33,570 bases of DNA from Saprospiraceae bacterium (GCA_022844565.1 JALHLK010000050.1:1-33570), one strand, 5' to 3'. Counted from the stretch's first letter, positions 8,789 to 17,749 are shown. Numbers and translations are program-made. The notes: a model not told the origin generated them from the sequence alone.

Positions 8789-9318
8789 TTTATCCAATTA
8801 AAACCTTGATTGATACCAATATATTGATGAGTCCACTGACTTGTTATATTTTTATGGAATTAGAGAAGGTAAATCTAATTTCTATTTTCATTAACAAAAA
8901 TATACTCAAGGAATATGAGATTCATGGTCATTTAATAAAAAACTCTCCTTTAAAAGTAGAAGTTGAAAAGTATATAAATTCAGAATGTAAAATCTGTGAG
9001 CATAATGAAATAACACTGTCAGATAATATAAAAATAAAAGACAAAGGAGACAAACACCTTCTTATTGCTGCAATTTCCAATCATATTGAGTATATCGTTT
9101 CTTTTGATAAAAACCCTTTTTACAAATCTTCTTTGAAAGCATTGGGTCTCAAATTTCACAATCCGCAAGAGTTTATTCTTTTAAATTTTTCTGATTATTC
9201 AGATGTCATTGGCAATTGCTTAGATAAATTAGAGATTCCAAAAGAAGCAAGGCTTAAAGTTTTAAAAGAAGCTCAACTGATAAAATTAGCAAGATATTTA
9301 GGAGCTGAAAATAAATAA
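8785..9318 (+). CDS. PIN-domain protein (putative RNase)
   Basis: The 177-residue protein shows PIN nuclease landmarks: TLIDTNILM with the first metal-binding Asp10, a Glu in ILKEYE (about 43), KGDKHLLIAA with Asp89, and YIVSFDKN with Asp108. These four acids would bind Mg/Mn in the active site. The C-terminal 45 residues form a charged helical extension. PIN proteins are often VapC-like toxins, but no antitoxin gene is next to it. Instead it starts with GTG inside the stop region of the cytochrome peroxidase gene. It may be a solitary RNase rather than a toxin. Fold assignment is good, role unknown. Confidence 0.78.
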   Translation: MIYPIKTLIDTNILMSPLTCYIFMELEKVNLISIFINKNILKEYEIHGHLIKNSPLKVEVEKYINSECKICEHNEITLSDNIKIKDKGDKHLLIAAISNHIEYIVSFDKNPFYKSSLKALGLKFHNPQEFILLNFSDYSDVIGNCLDKLEIPKEARLKVLKEAQLIKLARYLGAENK

Positions 9319-9474
9319 AGTGTACAAACTTGAAGAAGTAGTTTTGTTTTTTTTAAGGAATAAATGAGGAGAATAGCCTTAGCTACTTGACGAATTTATA
9401 ACGATGAAAAAATGCAAAAAAACGAGTCAAAATGTCTATGTTATTTCTTTACAGTTCCTTAGGTTCCTAGACCT

Positions 9475-10677
9475 TTAGTAAATGAGATATTTAGACCTTA
9501 ATTTTTTAAACTCTTCAAGTTCTTTTTGATAACTTGCTTTGATTTCTTCATTTGATTTTCCTTCGACGATCATTTTTTTAATGCTTGAATTACCAGCAAG
9601 TTTATCAAAGAAGTTATTTTCAATGAAGAAAGGCACATTGGCTTTTTTGCATGCTTCGTACATATCGATGATATACTGATAGGTCAATTCCCCTTTTTTG
9701 TGGAAGGCATCTAGGTCTACATCCCCTAAGTCGACTCCATAACAAACTTTGCCATTTTGTGGTGGTTCTTTTGCACCTTCATTGGGTTGTGGTGTGAAGG
9801 AGTAGGTAAATTGGTTTTGTAAACCAGGAATTCCAAAGTGTTGAAATTGCTTGTTAGTTCCTCTACCTAGACTTACATGGGTACCTTCAAAAAGACATAT
9901 GGAAGGGTACAAGATGATTGAGCGATGGTTTGGAAGATTTGGTGATGGTTTGACTGGCAATTCGTAGGCTTGATTTCTATCATAATTCGAACATTCAATA
10001 ATGGTAAGGTCACATTTTTTTGACATGTTATGCCATCCCTCACCATTGAGCATTTGAGCATACTCTCCTATTGTCATTCCATATACTGTGGGTACTTTAT
10101 GCATACCTACAAAAGACTTTAGACTTAAATCTAAGATAGGTCCATCTACATAATGTGCATGAGGATTGGGTCTATCTAAAATGAGTAATTTTTTATTATT
10201 TTCTATACATGATTGCATAAGATAGTCAAGAGAAGAAATATAGGTATAAAATCTCACACCTACATCTTGAATGTCAAAAAGTACGATGTCAACATCAGTC
10301 AACTGATCTTTACTAGGTTTTTTGTTTGATCCGTATAGCGAAACTATAGGAAGACCCGTTTTAGCGTCTTTACCATCTTTGATTACTTCTCCTGCGTCTG
10401 CTTTACCCCTTATACCATGTTCTAACGCAAAAATTTTAGAAATTAGAATATTTTGTTTGGATAAATAATCCAACATATGTTGACCGCCTTTGAGACTTGT
10501 CTGATTTAGGACTACTGCAACTTTTTTACCTTTTAAGATGGGTAAATATAAATCACTTCTATCGGCACCGACTTGTAGGGTACGCTCAACTTTTGATTGT
10601 TCGACAGAAATAATTTTATTTGGGGAATGACAGTTATAAAGACTTGAAAAATAAATAAATAAAGACAATACCTTCAT
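9475..10677 (-). CDS. namZ: NamZ-like exo-beta-N-acetylmuramidase (DUF1343), lipoprotein
   Basis: The product (400 residues from ATG 10677) belongs to DUF1343, whose characterised member NamZ removes terminal N-acetylmuramic acid from peptidoglycan fragments (established for Bacillus and Bacteroidota homologues). Family landmarks: VAVVLNQTS, FALEHGIRGKADAGE, DIVLFDIQDVGVRFYTYI, LLILDRPNPH, and the late GRGTNKQFQHFG. I choose the Met 24 codons inside the longest frame because it begins MKVLSLFIYFSSLYNC, a lipoprotein signal with lipidated Cys16. It probably acts in the periplasm in cell-wall recycling. It follows glnS by 113 bases on the same strand. Confidence 0.9.
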   Translation of the reverse strand: MKVLSLFIYFSSLYNCHSPNKIISVEQSKVERTLQVGADRSDLYLPILKGKKVAVVLNQTSLKGGQHMLDYLSKQNILISKIFALEHGIRGKADAGEVIKDGKDAKTGLPIVSLYGSNKKPSKDQLTDVDIVLFDIQDVGVRFYTYISSLDYLMQSCIENNKKLLILDRPNPHAHYVDGPILDLSLKSFVGMHKVPTVYGMTIGEYAQMLNGEGWHNMSKKCDLTIIECSNYDRNQAYELPVKPSPNLPNHRSIILYPSICLFEGTHVSLGRGTNKQFQHFGIPGLQNQFTYSFTPQPNEGAKEPPQNGKVCYGVDLGDVDLDAFHKKGELTYQYIIDMYEACKKANVPFFIENNFFDKLAGNSSIKKMIVEGKSNEEIKASYQKELEEFKKLRSKYLIY

Positions 10678-10790
10678 CTTGTGCAAATTTTGATAGCCAA
10701 AGATATGTTTTTTTGGTATATTAAAGCAGAATTTATTGAATGTGTACAAATGGTAATCTTCTTTTCAACAAATTCTTAACTTGATAATAA

Positions 10791-12455
10791 TCACCAACCC
10801 TCTTTTAATGAAACCGTTAAGTTAAAGACTTTCATTTTTTCAGATGAATCTTCGTCTACAACATAATAACCTTTTCTAAGAAACTGGAAATGTTCTCCTG
10901 GTTTGCAATTTGCAAGCCATGGTTCCATAATGGCATCTTTTTTTACAATAAGAGACGCTTTGTTATAGAAATCATAGATTGTTTTGCCTTCATCTTCAAA
11001 AGCTGTTGGGTTTGGCACTGTGAATAAGCGGCTATAATCTCTAATTTCACAAGCTAACCCATGTTCTGCTGAAACCCAATGTATGGTCCCTTTAGCTGAA
11101 ATACCGGATTCATCTGATCCGCTCCTAGTATTTGGATAATACGTTGCAAGTATTTCAGTTAGGTTTCCATTTTCGTCATAAATAGCTGAAGTGCAATTGA
11201 TTATATAAGCATTTTTAAGTCTGACATTAGCACCTGGTGTAAGTCGGAAGTATTTTTTTGGAGCTTCTTCTAGATAATCATCACTTTCTATCCATAAAGA
11301 TCTTCCAAAAGGAATATCGTGGTGACCACTTTCAGGATTTTCGCTGTTGTTTTCACCTTTAAGAATTTCAGATGAACCTTCGGGATAGTTAGTTATTGTA
11401 ATTTTTACGGGGTTAAGCACGACCATTGCTCTATTTGCTACTTTATTTAGGTCTTCTCTTACGCATGATTCTAAAAGATTGATGGAAATCATGTTGTCTC
11501 TTTTAGCCACTCCTGCTTTGTCACAAAATGTACGAATCGATTCTGCAGTGTAGCCTCTTCTTCGCATTCCACTAATGGTAGGCATACGAGGATCATCCCA
11601 GCCAGTTACGTACCCTTCATTTACAAGATTGAGAAGTTTTCTTTTTGATGTGATCATGTATTCCACATTCATTCTAGCAAACTCTATCTGTTTTGATGGG
11701 AAAATGCCTAGTTTTTCAATAAACCAATCATAGAGTGGTCTATGGTGAATAAATTCAAGTGAACATAATGAATGGGTAATTTGCTCGATGGAGTCCGATT
11801 GTCCATGTGCAAAGTCATACATAGGGTAGATACACCATTTATCCCCTGTACGATGATGATGCTCGTGTTTTATTCTATAAATGAGAGGATCGCGCATCAA
11901 CATATTTGGAGAAGCCATATCCACTTTAGCACGTAAAACCATTGATCCATCAGGATGGATACCATTTTTCATTTCTTCAAAAAGAAGGACGTTTTCTTCA
12001 ATTGTCCTAGACCTGTATGGTGAGTCGATTCCAGGCTTTGTTGGAGTGCCTTTCATCAAAGCTATCTCTTCCGCTGTACTATTATCTACATATGCGAAGC
12101 CTTTTTTAATAAGATCAACTGCAAATTGATATAATTGATCAAAGTAGTTTGAAGCAAAAAGAGCATCGTTTTGCCATTCAAAGCCAAGCCATTTGACATC
12201 ACGTTTGATGGCATTTACAAATTCAGTTTCTTCAGTGGTGGGGTTAGTATCATCAAATCTTAAATTGGTATGCCCTCCATATTTATTGGCAAGTCCAAAG
12301 CTAATACAAATAGCTTTTGCATGGCCAATATGTAAATAGCCGTTGGGTTCTGGAGGAAACCTTGTTTGGACTCTACCATTGTACTTTCCTTCCTTTAAAT
12401 CTTGTTCTATAATTTCTTCGATAAAATTTAAGGATTCCTTACTAACTTCTGACAT
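10791..12455 (-). CDS. glnS: Glutaminyl-tRNA synthetase
   Basis: The 554-residue class I synthetase charges tRNA-Gln with glutamine. It contains PPEPNGYLHIGHAKA with the HIGH signature at 42-45, a TSKRKL form of KMSKS at 269-274, GMRRRGYTAESIR, and the two C-terminal anticodon-binding beta-barrels. Length agrees with the bacterial GlnRS family. Having GlnRS means this organism does not depend only on the GatCAB route for Gln-tRNA. The gene lies 58 bases downstream of argS on the same strand, and the two may share a transcript. Confidence 0.97.
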   Translation of the reverse strand: MSEVSKESLNFIEEIIEQDLKEGKYNGRVQTRFPPEPNGYLHIGHAKAICISFGLANKYGGHTNLRFDDTNPTTEETEFVNAIKRDVKWLGFEWQNDALFASNYFDQLYQFAVDLIKKGFAYVDNSTAEEIALMKGTPTKPGIDSPYRSRTIEENVLLFEEMKNGIHPDGSMVLRAKVDMASPNMLMRDPLIYRIKHEHHHRTGDKWCIYPMYDFAHGQSDSIEQITHSLCSLEFIHHRPLYDWFIEKLGIFPSKQIEFARMNVEYMITSKRKLLNLVNEGYVTGWDDPRMPTISGMRRRGYTAESIRTFCDKAGVAKRDNMISINLLESCVREDLNKVANRAMVVLNPVKITITNYPEGSSEILKGENNSENPESGHHDIPFGRSLWIESDDYLEEAPKKYFRLTPGANVRLKNAYIINCTSAIYDENGNLTEILATYYPNTRSGSDESGISAKGTIHWVSAEHGLACEIRDYSRLFTVPNPTAFEDEGKTIYDFYNKASLIVKKDAIMEPWLANCKPGEHFQFLRKGYYVVDEDSSEKMKVFNLTVSLKEGW

Positions 12456-12513
12456 ATTTAAATCTGTGATCTTAGAATATTTTTTAAATAAATTTTGCTA
12501 TTGGGGTGCAAAG

Positions 12514-14349
12514 TTACATTCTTTCGGGCATCTCAATACCTAAAGTTGCCATACTTCTTTGTAAAATATCAGAAATAATGTTACAAAGATGTAATCTAAA
12601 GCTTTTTGCCTCTTCGCTCTCAGCACCTAAGATGCGAACATCATGATAAAATTTGTGAAACTCCTTGGCTAAACTATAAGCGAAATTGGCAACTGAAGAT
12701 GGGTCGTAATCTTTACATGCTTGTGATATAACATTTGGATATTCCATTACAAGTTGCATCAGTACTTTTTCTTGTGGTTGTAAAGATAAATATTTATCAA
12801 AATTTGAAGCTGTTGAATCATTTTTTCGCAATATTGATTTTATTCTTACGTAAGCATTTTGAATATAAGGACCTGTTTGCCCTTGTAAATCAACAGATTC
12901 TTTTGGGTCAAAAATCATTCTTTTCTTAGGCTGAACTTTTATCATAAAATATTTAAGAGCGCCTAAGCCGATCTTTTTTACAGTGGCATTTTGCTCTTCA
13001 ATTGACATTTCAGCTACTTCTCCTCTTTCGATGGTATTATTTTGAGCTTCAGCTATCACTTCTGCAATCAAATCATCTGCATCAACTACGGTACCTTCTC
13101 GCGACTTCATTTTACCTTGTGGTAATTCTACCATGCCATAAGAAAGGTGATATAAACCGTCTGCATAGGGCTCTCCTAATCTTTTTAAGATTTCAAATAA
13201 CACTTGAAAATGATAGTCTTGCTCATCTGCAACCGTATAGACCATATTATCCACTTGAAAATCTTTGTACCTCATCATGGCGGTACCTAAATCTTGGGTC
13301 ATATAAACGCTCGTACCGTCACTTCTTTGAACAATTTTGTGGTCCATACCAACATCCGTTAAATCGACCCAAATACTTTCATCTTCCTTTTTGTAAAAAA
13401 CATTTTTGGTAAGACCATATTGCACGGCATCTTTCCCTAATAGATAGGTGTCTGATTCATAATAGACTTTGTCAAAGGTTACACCTAGCGTATTATATGT
13501 AGTATCGAATCCACTGTAGACCCATTGATTCATTTGCTTCCAAAGTTCTATAGTATTTGGGTCACCAGCCTCCCAATCCAAAAGCATTTGCTTAGCTTCA
13601 GCACCCAATTGGCTATAGGTATTAAAATATGTATTTTTATATTCTTTAAAAAAGGAATCAAAATCTTGTCCTTCTTTTTTATTTTTTTCGAAGACCGCAA
13701 TACCCATATCAGTATACTGAAATCCTTCATATTCCAGCTTAAACTCCTTTTCAAATCGAACGTAATATTCACCGACGAAATGATCTCCTTTAATAGAGGT
13801 AGAAGAAGGGGTATTTCCATTAGCAAAAATTTTCCATGCGAGCATACTTTTGCAGATTGCAATTCCTCGGTCATTGATGATCTGTGTTTTAATCACTTCG
13901 TATCCATTGGCTTCAAAGATTTTAGTACAACTCCAGCCTAGTAGGATGTTTCTGATATGACCGAGATGTAATGGTTTGTTTGTGTTTGGCGACGAAAATT
14001 CAACCATTACTTTTTTGCCATTTTTTGGGAATGTACCATAACTTCCAATAGGTATATTTTTAGCAATTCTTATCCAAAAATCATCAGAATAAGTCATATT
14101 CAAAAATCCTTTCACCACATTAAAGTCAATGATATCAGCGTCATTTTCTTTCATAAATGTACCTATAGCTTCTCCTATTGCTTCGGGAGAAATCTTTAGC
14201 TCTTTTACAAAAGGAAAAACTACTATCGTAAAATCTCCTTCAAACTCTTTTTTAGTAGGAGATAGTAGCAATTGTTTTGGATCGGTGGTAAGACCGTATA
14301 CTTTCTCAAATGCTTGAGTTAACCAATGTGTGGTTTGATTTAAAAACAT
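12514..14349 (-). CDS. argS: Arginyl-tRNA synthetase
   Basis: The 611-residue class I synthetase charges tRNA-Arg. The N-terminal Add-1 tRNA-binding domain is followed by VEFSSPNTNKPLHLGHIRN with the HIGH variant HLGH at 128-131. A QGKMKSREGTVV segment replaces KMSKS, and the DALR anticodon-binding domain ends at MATLGIEMPERM. Length is at the upper normal range. It starts 24 bases after rsmD in the same direction, which suggests co-transcription. Confidence 0.97.
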   Translation of the reverse strand: MFLNQTTHWLTQAFEKVYGLTTDPKQLLLSPTKKEFEGDFTIVVFPFVKELKISPEAIGEAIGTFMKENDADIIDFNVVKGFLNMTYSDDFWIRIAKNIPIGSYGTFPKNGKKVMVEFSSPNTNKPLHLGHIRNILLGWSCTKIFEANGYEVIKTQIINDRGIAICKSMLAWKIFANGNTPSSTSIKGDHFVGEYYVRFEKEFKLEYEGFQYTDMGIAVFEKNKKEGQDFDSFFKEYKNTYFNTYSQLGAEAKQMLLDWEAGDPNTIELWKQMNQWVYSGFDTTYNTLGVTFDKVYYESDTYLLGKDAVQYGLTKNVFYKKEDESIWVDLTDVGMDHKIVQRSDGTSVYMTQDLGTAMMRYKDFQVDNMVYTVADEQDYHFQVLFEILKRLGEPYADGLYHLSYGMVELPQGKMKSREGTVVDADDLIAEVIAEAQNNTIERGEVAEMSIEEQNATVKKIGLGALKYFMIKVQPKKRMIFDPKESVDLQGQTGPYIQNAYVRIKSILRKNDSTASNFDKYLSLQPQEKVLMQLVMEYPNVISQACKDYDPSSVANFAYSLAKEFHKFYHDVRILGAESEEAKSFRLHLCNIISDILQRSMATLGIEMPERM

Positions 14350-14373
14350 ATTAGATTTATGTTATCAGTTTTA

Positions 14374-14913
14374 CTAAATAGAAAAAAAACTAAAATAGGT
14401 AGTTCCGTATCTTCTTTCTTGGATAAAATGTTCATGACTTTTGAAAGTATGCTGAGGGTTGTGTTCGAGTACAAAGATACCACCTTCTTTTAGTAAGTTG
14501 TGAGAAAAAATTTTATTTGGTATTGTATTTAATGTAATAAGTGGATAGGGTGGGCCAGCAAAGATAAAATCAAATTGATCCGCAGATGTAGTTATAAATT
14601 TAAAGACATCCATTTTAAATATTTTGATGTATTGATCGATCCCTAATTCGATTGATGTTTTTTTAACATAATCAACACAGCCGGCAAAATTATCTACATA
14701 GGTAGCATCCACACAGCCTCTTGAGATAAATTCATAGCAATGATTACCCGTGCCACCAAAGAGGTCAAGCATTTTAGTATCTTCAAAATCTATTTTGTTT
14801 TGTAAGATATTATATAACCCCTCTTTTGAAATATCAGTAGTGGGTCTAGTTGGCCAATTATTAGCTGGAGGATTAAATCTTCTTCCACGCAATTCTCCAC
14901 CTATGATTCGCAT
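14374..14913 (-). CDS. rsmD: 16S rRNA (guanine966-N2)-methyltransferase RsmD
   Basis: The 179-residue Rossmann methyltransferase should modify G966 of 16S rRNA. It has the family start MRIIGGELRGRRFNPP, RPTTDISKEGLYNIL, and the SAM-binding LDLFGGTGN (about 49-57). The catalytic (D/N)PPY motif reads AGPPYP here (bases near 14546-14560), so the first residue is Gly; a single base (GGC instead of GAC) accounts for it. Activity may therefore be altered. Its first 13 bases overlap the end of the DUF3822 gene, and argS follows 24 bases later. Confidence 0.92.
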   Translation of the reverse strand: MRIIGGELRGRRFNPPANNWPTRPTTDISKEGLYNILQNKIDFEDTKMLDLFGGTGNHCYEFISRGCVDATYVDNFAGCVDYVKKTSIELGIDQYIKIFKMDVFKFITTSADQFDFIFAGPPYPLITLNTIPNKIFSHNLLKEGGIFVLEHNPQHTFKSHEHFIQERRYGTTYFSFFSI

Positions 14914-15596
14914 AATTGATTTAAATAATGTAGAAAAAAATAGTGATTATTTAATTTTGAAGGACCTCCTACAAAGCTGATGGGTGTTTTTATATAAGTA
15001 AATGAAGGAAAATACTTTAAAAGTGTTTTTTCATAAACTGAATCTTTGTCAATCCATCCACTCAGTACCCATAGATTTTCTGGTTTCAGTTGCTCATTTA
15101 GTGAATCAAAAGCCAAATTGCAAAAGTAAAGTACATCTATTTCGTTTTCAACATTGTAGACATTATAGAGAATAAAAAGGCCATTCTGTTTTATGTAGAG
15201 ATGCATGGCATTTTTTTCAAAATGGAGATGAATTACCTCTCTTTCTGAAAGGTAGTAATAATGATCCAATAAGGCACAGACATGTTTTGAGGTATTAAGA
15301 TCTTTAAAATGCTGAATAAATTTTATATAAATATTTTGGCCCGTAAATTTCTGGCATCCTACTGAAAAGTCTTCATTATCTTCATAGTTGTTATTATCAG
15401 ATATAACAAACTTGTCTGTAGCATTCAAGATGTTTATTTGATAATCTATAAAGTCACCTGCATGCTTTTTTGAAATAAATTCATCAACAAGATAGGTAGT
15501 TGAATTGTAAATTACAGAATCATCGTCTATTATAACAGATAAGACACTGTCTGAAGTAATGACTGCGGACAGTGTCTTATTTTTATTATTTATCAT
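14901..15596 (-). CDS. DUF3822 family protein
   Basis: The 231-residue product fits the Bacteroidota DUF3822 family, which is characteristically encoded directly before rsmD, as here. Seen in the sequence: an N-terminal beta-rich domain (LSAVITSDSVLSVIIDDD), ALLDHYYYLSEREVIHLHFE in the middle, and a C-terminal WVLSGWIDKDS segment. The duplicated strand-helix pattern suggests an actin-like ATPase fold (weak inference). No signal or membrane segment. It overlaps rsmD by 13 bases and begins 9 bases after the preceding gene, so it is part of one operon. Confidence 0.8.
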   Translation of the reverse strand: MINNKNKTLSAVITSDSVLSVIIDDDSVIYNSTTYLVDEFISKKHAGDFIDYQINILNATDKFVISDNNNYEDNEDFSVGCQKFTGQNIYIKFIQHFKDLNTSKHVCALLDHYYYLSEREVIHLHFEKNAMHLYIKQNGLFILYNVYNVENEIDVLYFCNLAFDSLNEQLKPENLWVLSGWIDKDSVYEKTLLKYFPSFTYIKTPISFVGGPSKLNNHYFFLHYLNQLCES

Positions 15597-15605
15597 GAAA
15601 AATAT

Positions 15606-16187
15606 TTATTGCCAAGAACCATTTAAGCTCGGAGTAGATCGATCTCCAAATTTAAATGCTGCATTAGGGTCATATCGATTATCAAACTTTTTATATTTTG
15701 GATCTGCGAACGGACCCATAAACTCTTTCCAAGTTGTACCTACTTCAATTACATTTACTTTAGTAGACTGATATTCTATAGTATCCATAAAAAATTCAAA
15801 TCTTTTACCATCTGTATAAGGTATAATATCCAATCCTTCTAATTTAATACCCATAGCCGTCACAGAGTCTAGAGCACTAGAATATGTGGTTGATCTTTGA
15901 ATTTTATCTAAATTGGTAGGATCATCCTCATCACCAATGATGCTTTCAAAAGGAATGCTGTCTTTAGAAATGACGTTTACTAATTCTTCATAAGAACCAG
16001 CAAATCCACCTTTAATTGTCCTGTAAATTTCTTGGAGGGTTCTAATTTCAGACAAATTTTTTGCTACTGCAGTTTTTCTTTTCTCTTTTTCCGCTTGAAA
16101 TGCAATAGGATCTAGGATAGATGTATACAACAAATACCCTGAGAAACCGATTAAAGCTAAAAGCAATATATTTATTGCGTACCTCAT
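15606..16187 (-). CDS. Membrane-anchored periplasmic protein, unrecognised (pseudopilin-like layout)
   Basis: The 193-residue product has one N-terminal membrane helix (about 3-23), then a charged helix (EKEKRKTAVAKNLSEIRTLQ) and a globular domain with GGFAGSYEELVNVI. The anchor, long helix and Y/F-G-S-x-x-E-L pattern recall pseudopilin-like proteins of Bacteroidota, but no prepilin peptidase site is evident, so this is only a resemblance. It heads the minus-strand operon with DUF3822, rsmD and argS, spaced 9 bases from DUF3822. Likely a conserved Bacteroidota protein of unknown function. Confidence 0.7.
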   Translation of the reverse strand: MRYAINILLLALIGFSGYLLYTSILDPIAFQAEKEKRKTAVAKNLSEIRTLQEIYRTIKGGFAGSYEELVNVISKDSIPFESIIGDEDDPTNLDKIQRSTTYSSALDSVTAMGIKLEGLDIIPYTDGKRFEFFMDTIEYQSTKVNVIEVGTTWKEFMGPFADPKYKKFDNRYDPNAAFKFGDRSTPSLNGSWQ

Positions 16188-16252
16188 AAACTATGTATTT
16201 TGATTATTATAAAAATTTATTTCCAATTTCTAAGATGTAAAAATATAAAATG

Positions 16253-16285
16253 TTGGTGTATGACAAAACAAATATCTTAATTTTG
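16253..16285 (+). promoter_or_regulatory. Putative promoter of tsaD
   Basis: A -7 element TAATTTTG (16278-16285) matches TAnnTTTG exactly; a TTG at 16253-16255 lies 22 bases upstream as a possible -33. The leader before ATG 16301 would be under 10 bases, consistent with initiation without a Shine-Dalgarno site. Confidence 0.5.
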
Positions 16286-16300
16286 CGAAAAAAAAATTTT

Positions 16301-17299
16301 ATGTCCTATATTTTAGCAATAGAAAGTTCGTGTGATGATACCTCTGCTGCTGTACTGAGGGATGAAAAAATTTTGTCCAATATCATCATAACACAGAAGG
16401 AGCACGAGCAGTATGGAGGAGTAATACCAGAGATGGCTTCACGACAACATTATAGCAATATTGACAGTGCTGTCGACAAAGCATTGAAGGTAGCAGGCAT
16501 CGATAAATCTGAAATAGCAGCTATTGCGGTCACTCAAGGGCCAGGACTTTTAGGCAGTTTGTTGGTAGGGGTCTCTTTTGCGAAAGGATTATCCTTAGTA
16601 TTAGATGTTCCACTGATAGGGGTGCATCACATGCATGGTCACATACTTGCTCATTTTATTGATGAACCAAAGCCGAGATTTCCTTTTTTGTGCTTAACAG
16701 TATCAGGAGGACATACACAATTAGTGAAGGTTTTGTCACCTCTCCAAATGGAGATATTGGGACAAACCATTGATGACGCTGCAGGTGAAGCTTTTGATAA
16801 AGTAGGCAAATTACTCGGATTACCATATCCGGCAGGGCCAATTATTGACCAATTGGCTAAGGAAGGAAAGCCACTATTTGATTTTGCTATCGCTAATGTT
16901 GCAGATTTCAATTTTAGTTTTTCAGGTTTTAAAACATCTGTGCTTTATTTTTTACAAAAGGAAGTGGCAAAGAATCCAAATTTTATTACTGAAAACTTGA
17001 AAGACTTGTGTGCTTCTGTACAACATATTATTGTCAAAACTCTAGAAATCAAACTTATAAAACTAATAAAACAAACAAATATTAAGGAGGTTGCAATTGC
17101 AGGAGGGGTTGCTGCAAATTCTGGTTTACGAGGTAGATTGCAAGAGCTTTCTAGGCTTCATGATTTTAATCTCTACATACCTGATTTGCAATATTGCACG
17201 GATAATGCGGCTATGATAGGAATGGCTGGATATTTTAAATACAAAGCAGGGATTTTTGAAAGTCATGAAATGACACCGGATCCTAGGTTGGTTTTTTAA
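16301..17299 (+). CDS. tsaD: tRNA N6-threonylcarbamoyladenosine synthase subunit TsaD
   Basis: The 332-residue ASKHA-fold protein transfers the threonylcarbamoyl group to A37 of ANN-decoding tRNAs, working with TsaB and TsaE. It shows ILAIESSCDDTSAAV at the start, QYGGVIPEMASRQH, GPGLLGSLLVG, the metal-binding HHMHGH with His110 and His114, VSGGHTQLV, and VAIAGGVAANSGLR. ATG 16301 is chosen because it begins the conserved fold; an upstream in-frame ATG at 16250 adds 17 non-homologous residues and precedes the predicted transcription start. Divergent from the rsmD operon. Confidence 0.96.
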   Translation: MSYILAIESSCDDTSAAVLRDEKILSNIIITQKEHEQYGGVIPEMASRQHYSNIDSAVDKALKVAGIDKSEIAAIAVTQGPGLLGSLLVGVSFAKGLSLVLDVPLIGVHHMHGHILAHFIDEPKPRFPFLCLTVSGGHTQLVKVLSPLQMEILGQTIDDAAGEAFDKVGKLLGLPYPAGPIIDQLAKEGKPLFDFAIANVADFNFSFSGFKTSVLYFLQKEVAKNPNFITENLKDLCASVQHIIVKTLEIKLIKLIKQTNIKEVAIAGGVAANSGLRGRLQELSRLHDFNLYIPDLQYCTDNAAMIGMAGYFKYKAGIFESHEMTPDPRLVF

Positions 17300-17343
17300 A
17301 TGCATGAATGTTTGAATGTGAGATGACCAAGTGGTGCGCAGCA

Positions 17344-17367
17344 ATTTTGATAAAGATTTATCAAAAT
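17344..17367. repeat. Hairpin A of the repeat modules
   Basis: A perfect inverted repeat, left arm ATTTTGATAA and loop AGAT. It stands directly before the conserved flank AATGAGGGAACCGAGC. Compare hairpin B, which has the same size and flank but a different stem sequence. Confidence 0.8.
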
Positions 17368-17385
17368 AATGAGGGAACCGAGCAA

Positions 17386-17483
17386 AACTTTGCGAGGCTT
17401 CTTCAAATGCTAATCAGAACAAAAATTAACTTTGCGAGGCTTCTTCAAATGCTAATCAGAACCAAAATAAACTTTGCGAGGCT
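17386..17483 (+). repeat. 42-bp tandem repeats with core AACTTTGCGAGGCT
   Basis: The core begins at 17386, 17428 and 17470, exactly 42 bases apart. The first two full units are nearly identical, including TTCAAATGCTAATCAGAAC. The third diverges after the core into CTATTTCTAATGATTGAATG, the same continuation found after the fourth core copy at 17594. Confidence 0.85.
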
Positions 17484-17551
17484 ATTTCTAATGATTGAAT
17501 GTAAGAATGTGAGAATGCAAGATGACTAAGTGGTTGCGACGCTAGGAGCAA

Positions 17552-17575
17552 ATCGATTGAACGATTTCAATCGAT
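17552..17575. repeat. Hairpin B of the repeat modules
   Basis: A perfect inverted repeat, left arm ATCGATTGAA and loop CGAT, followed by AACGAAGGAACCGAGC. Stem length (10 bp) and loop length (4, ending GAT) equal those of hairpin A although most stem bases differ. Confidence 0.8.
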
Positions 17576-17749
17576 AACGAAGGAACCGAGCAAAACTTTG
17601 CGAGGCTATTTCTAATGATTGAATGCTAGAATGTCAGAATGCGAAACAGTACATTAAGTGATAGCTTGGTGTGTTTTTAAAACTGATAGGTAATTTTGAC
17701 ACATAGAAACAACAAATGTGTATAAATAAACAAAAATATAATATTGTGT

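Noticed and set aside
8785-9318. VapBC toxin-antitoxin pair
   Set aside because: The PIN protein fits a VapC-like fold, but neither side carries a small antitoxin gene; the upstream neighbour is a heme peroxidase.
13002-13941. Long plus- and minus-strand frames across argS
   Set aside because: They overlap argS entirely, lack family features, and argS motifs run unbroken through the region.
17386-17483. CRISPR-like array with 42-bp period
   Set aside because: The intervening sequence between core copies 1 and 2 is also repeated, so there are no unique spacers, and there are only three copies.
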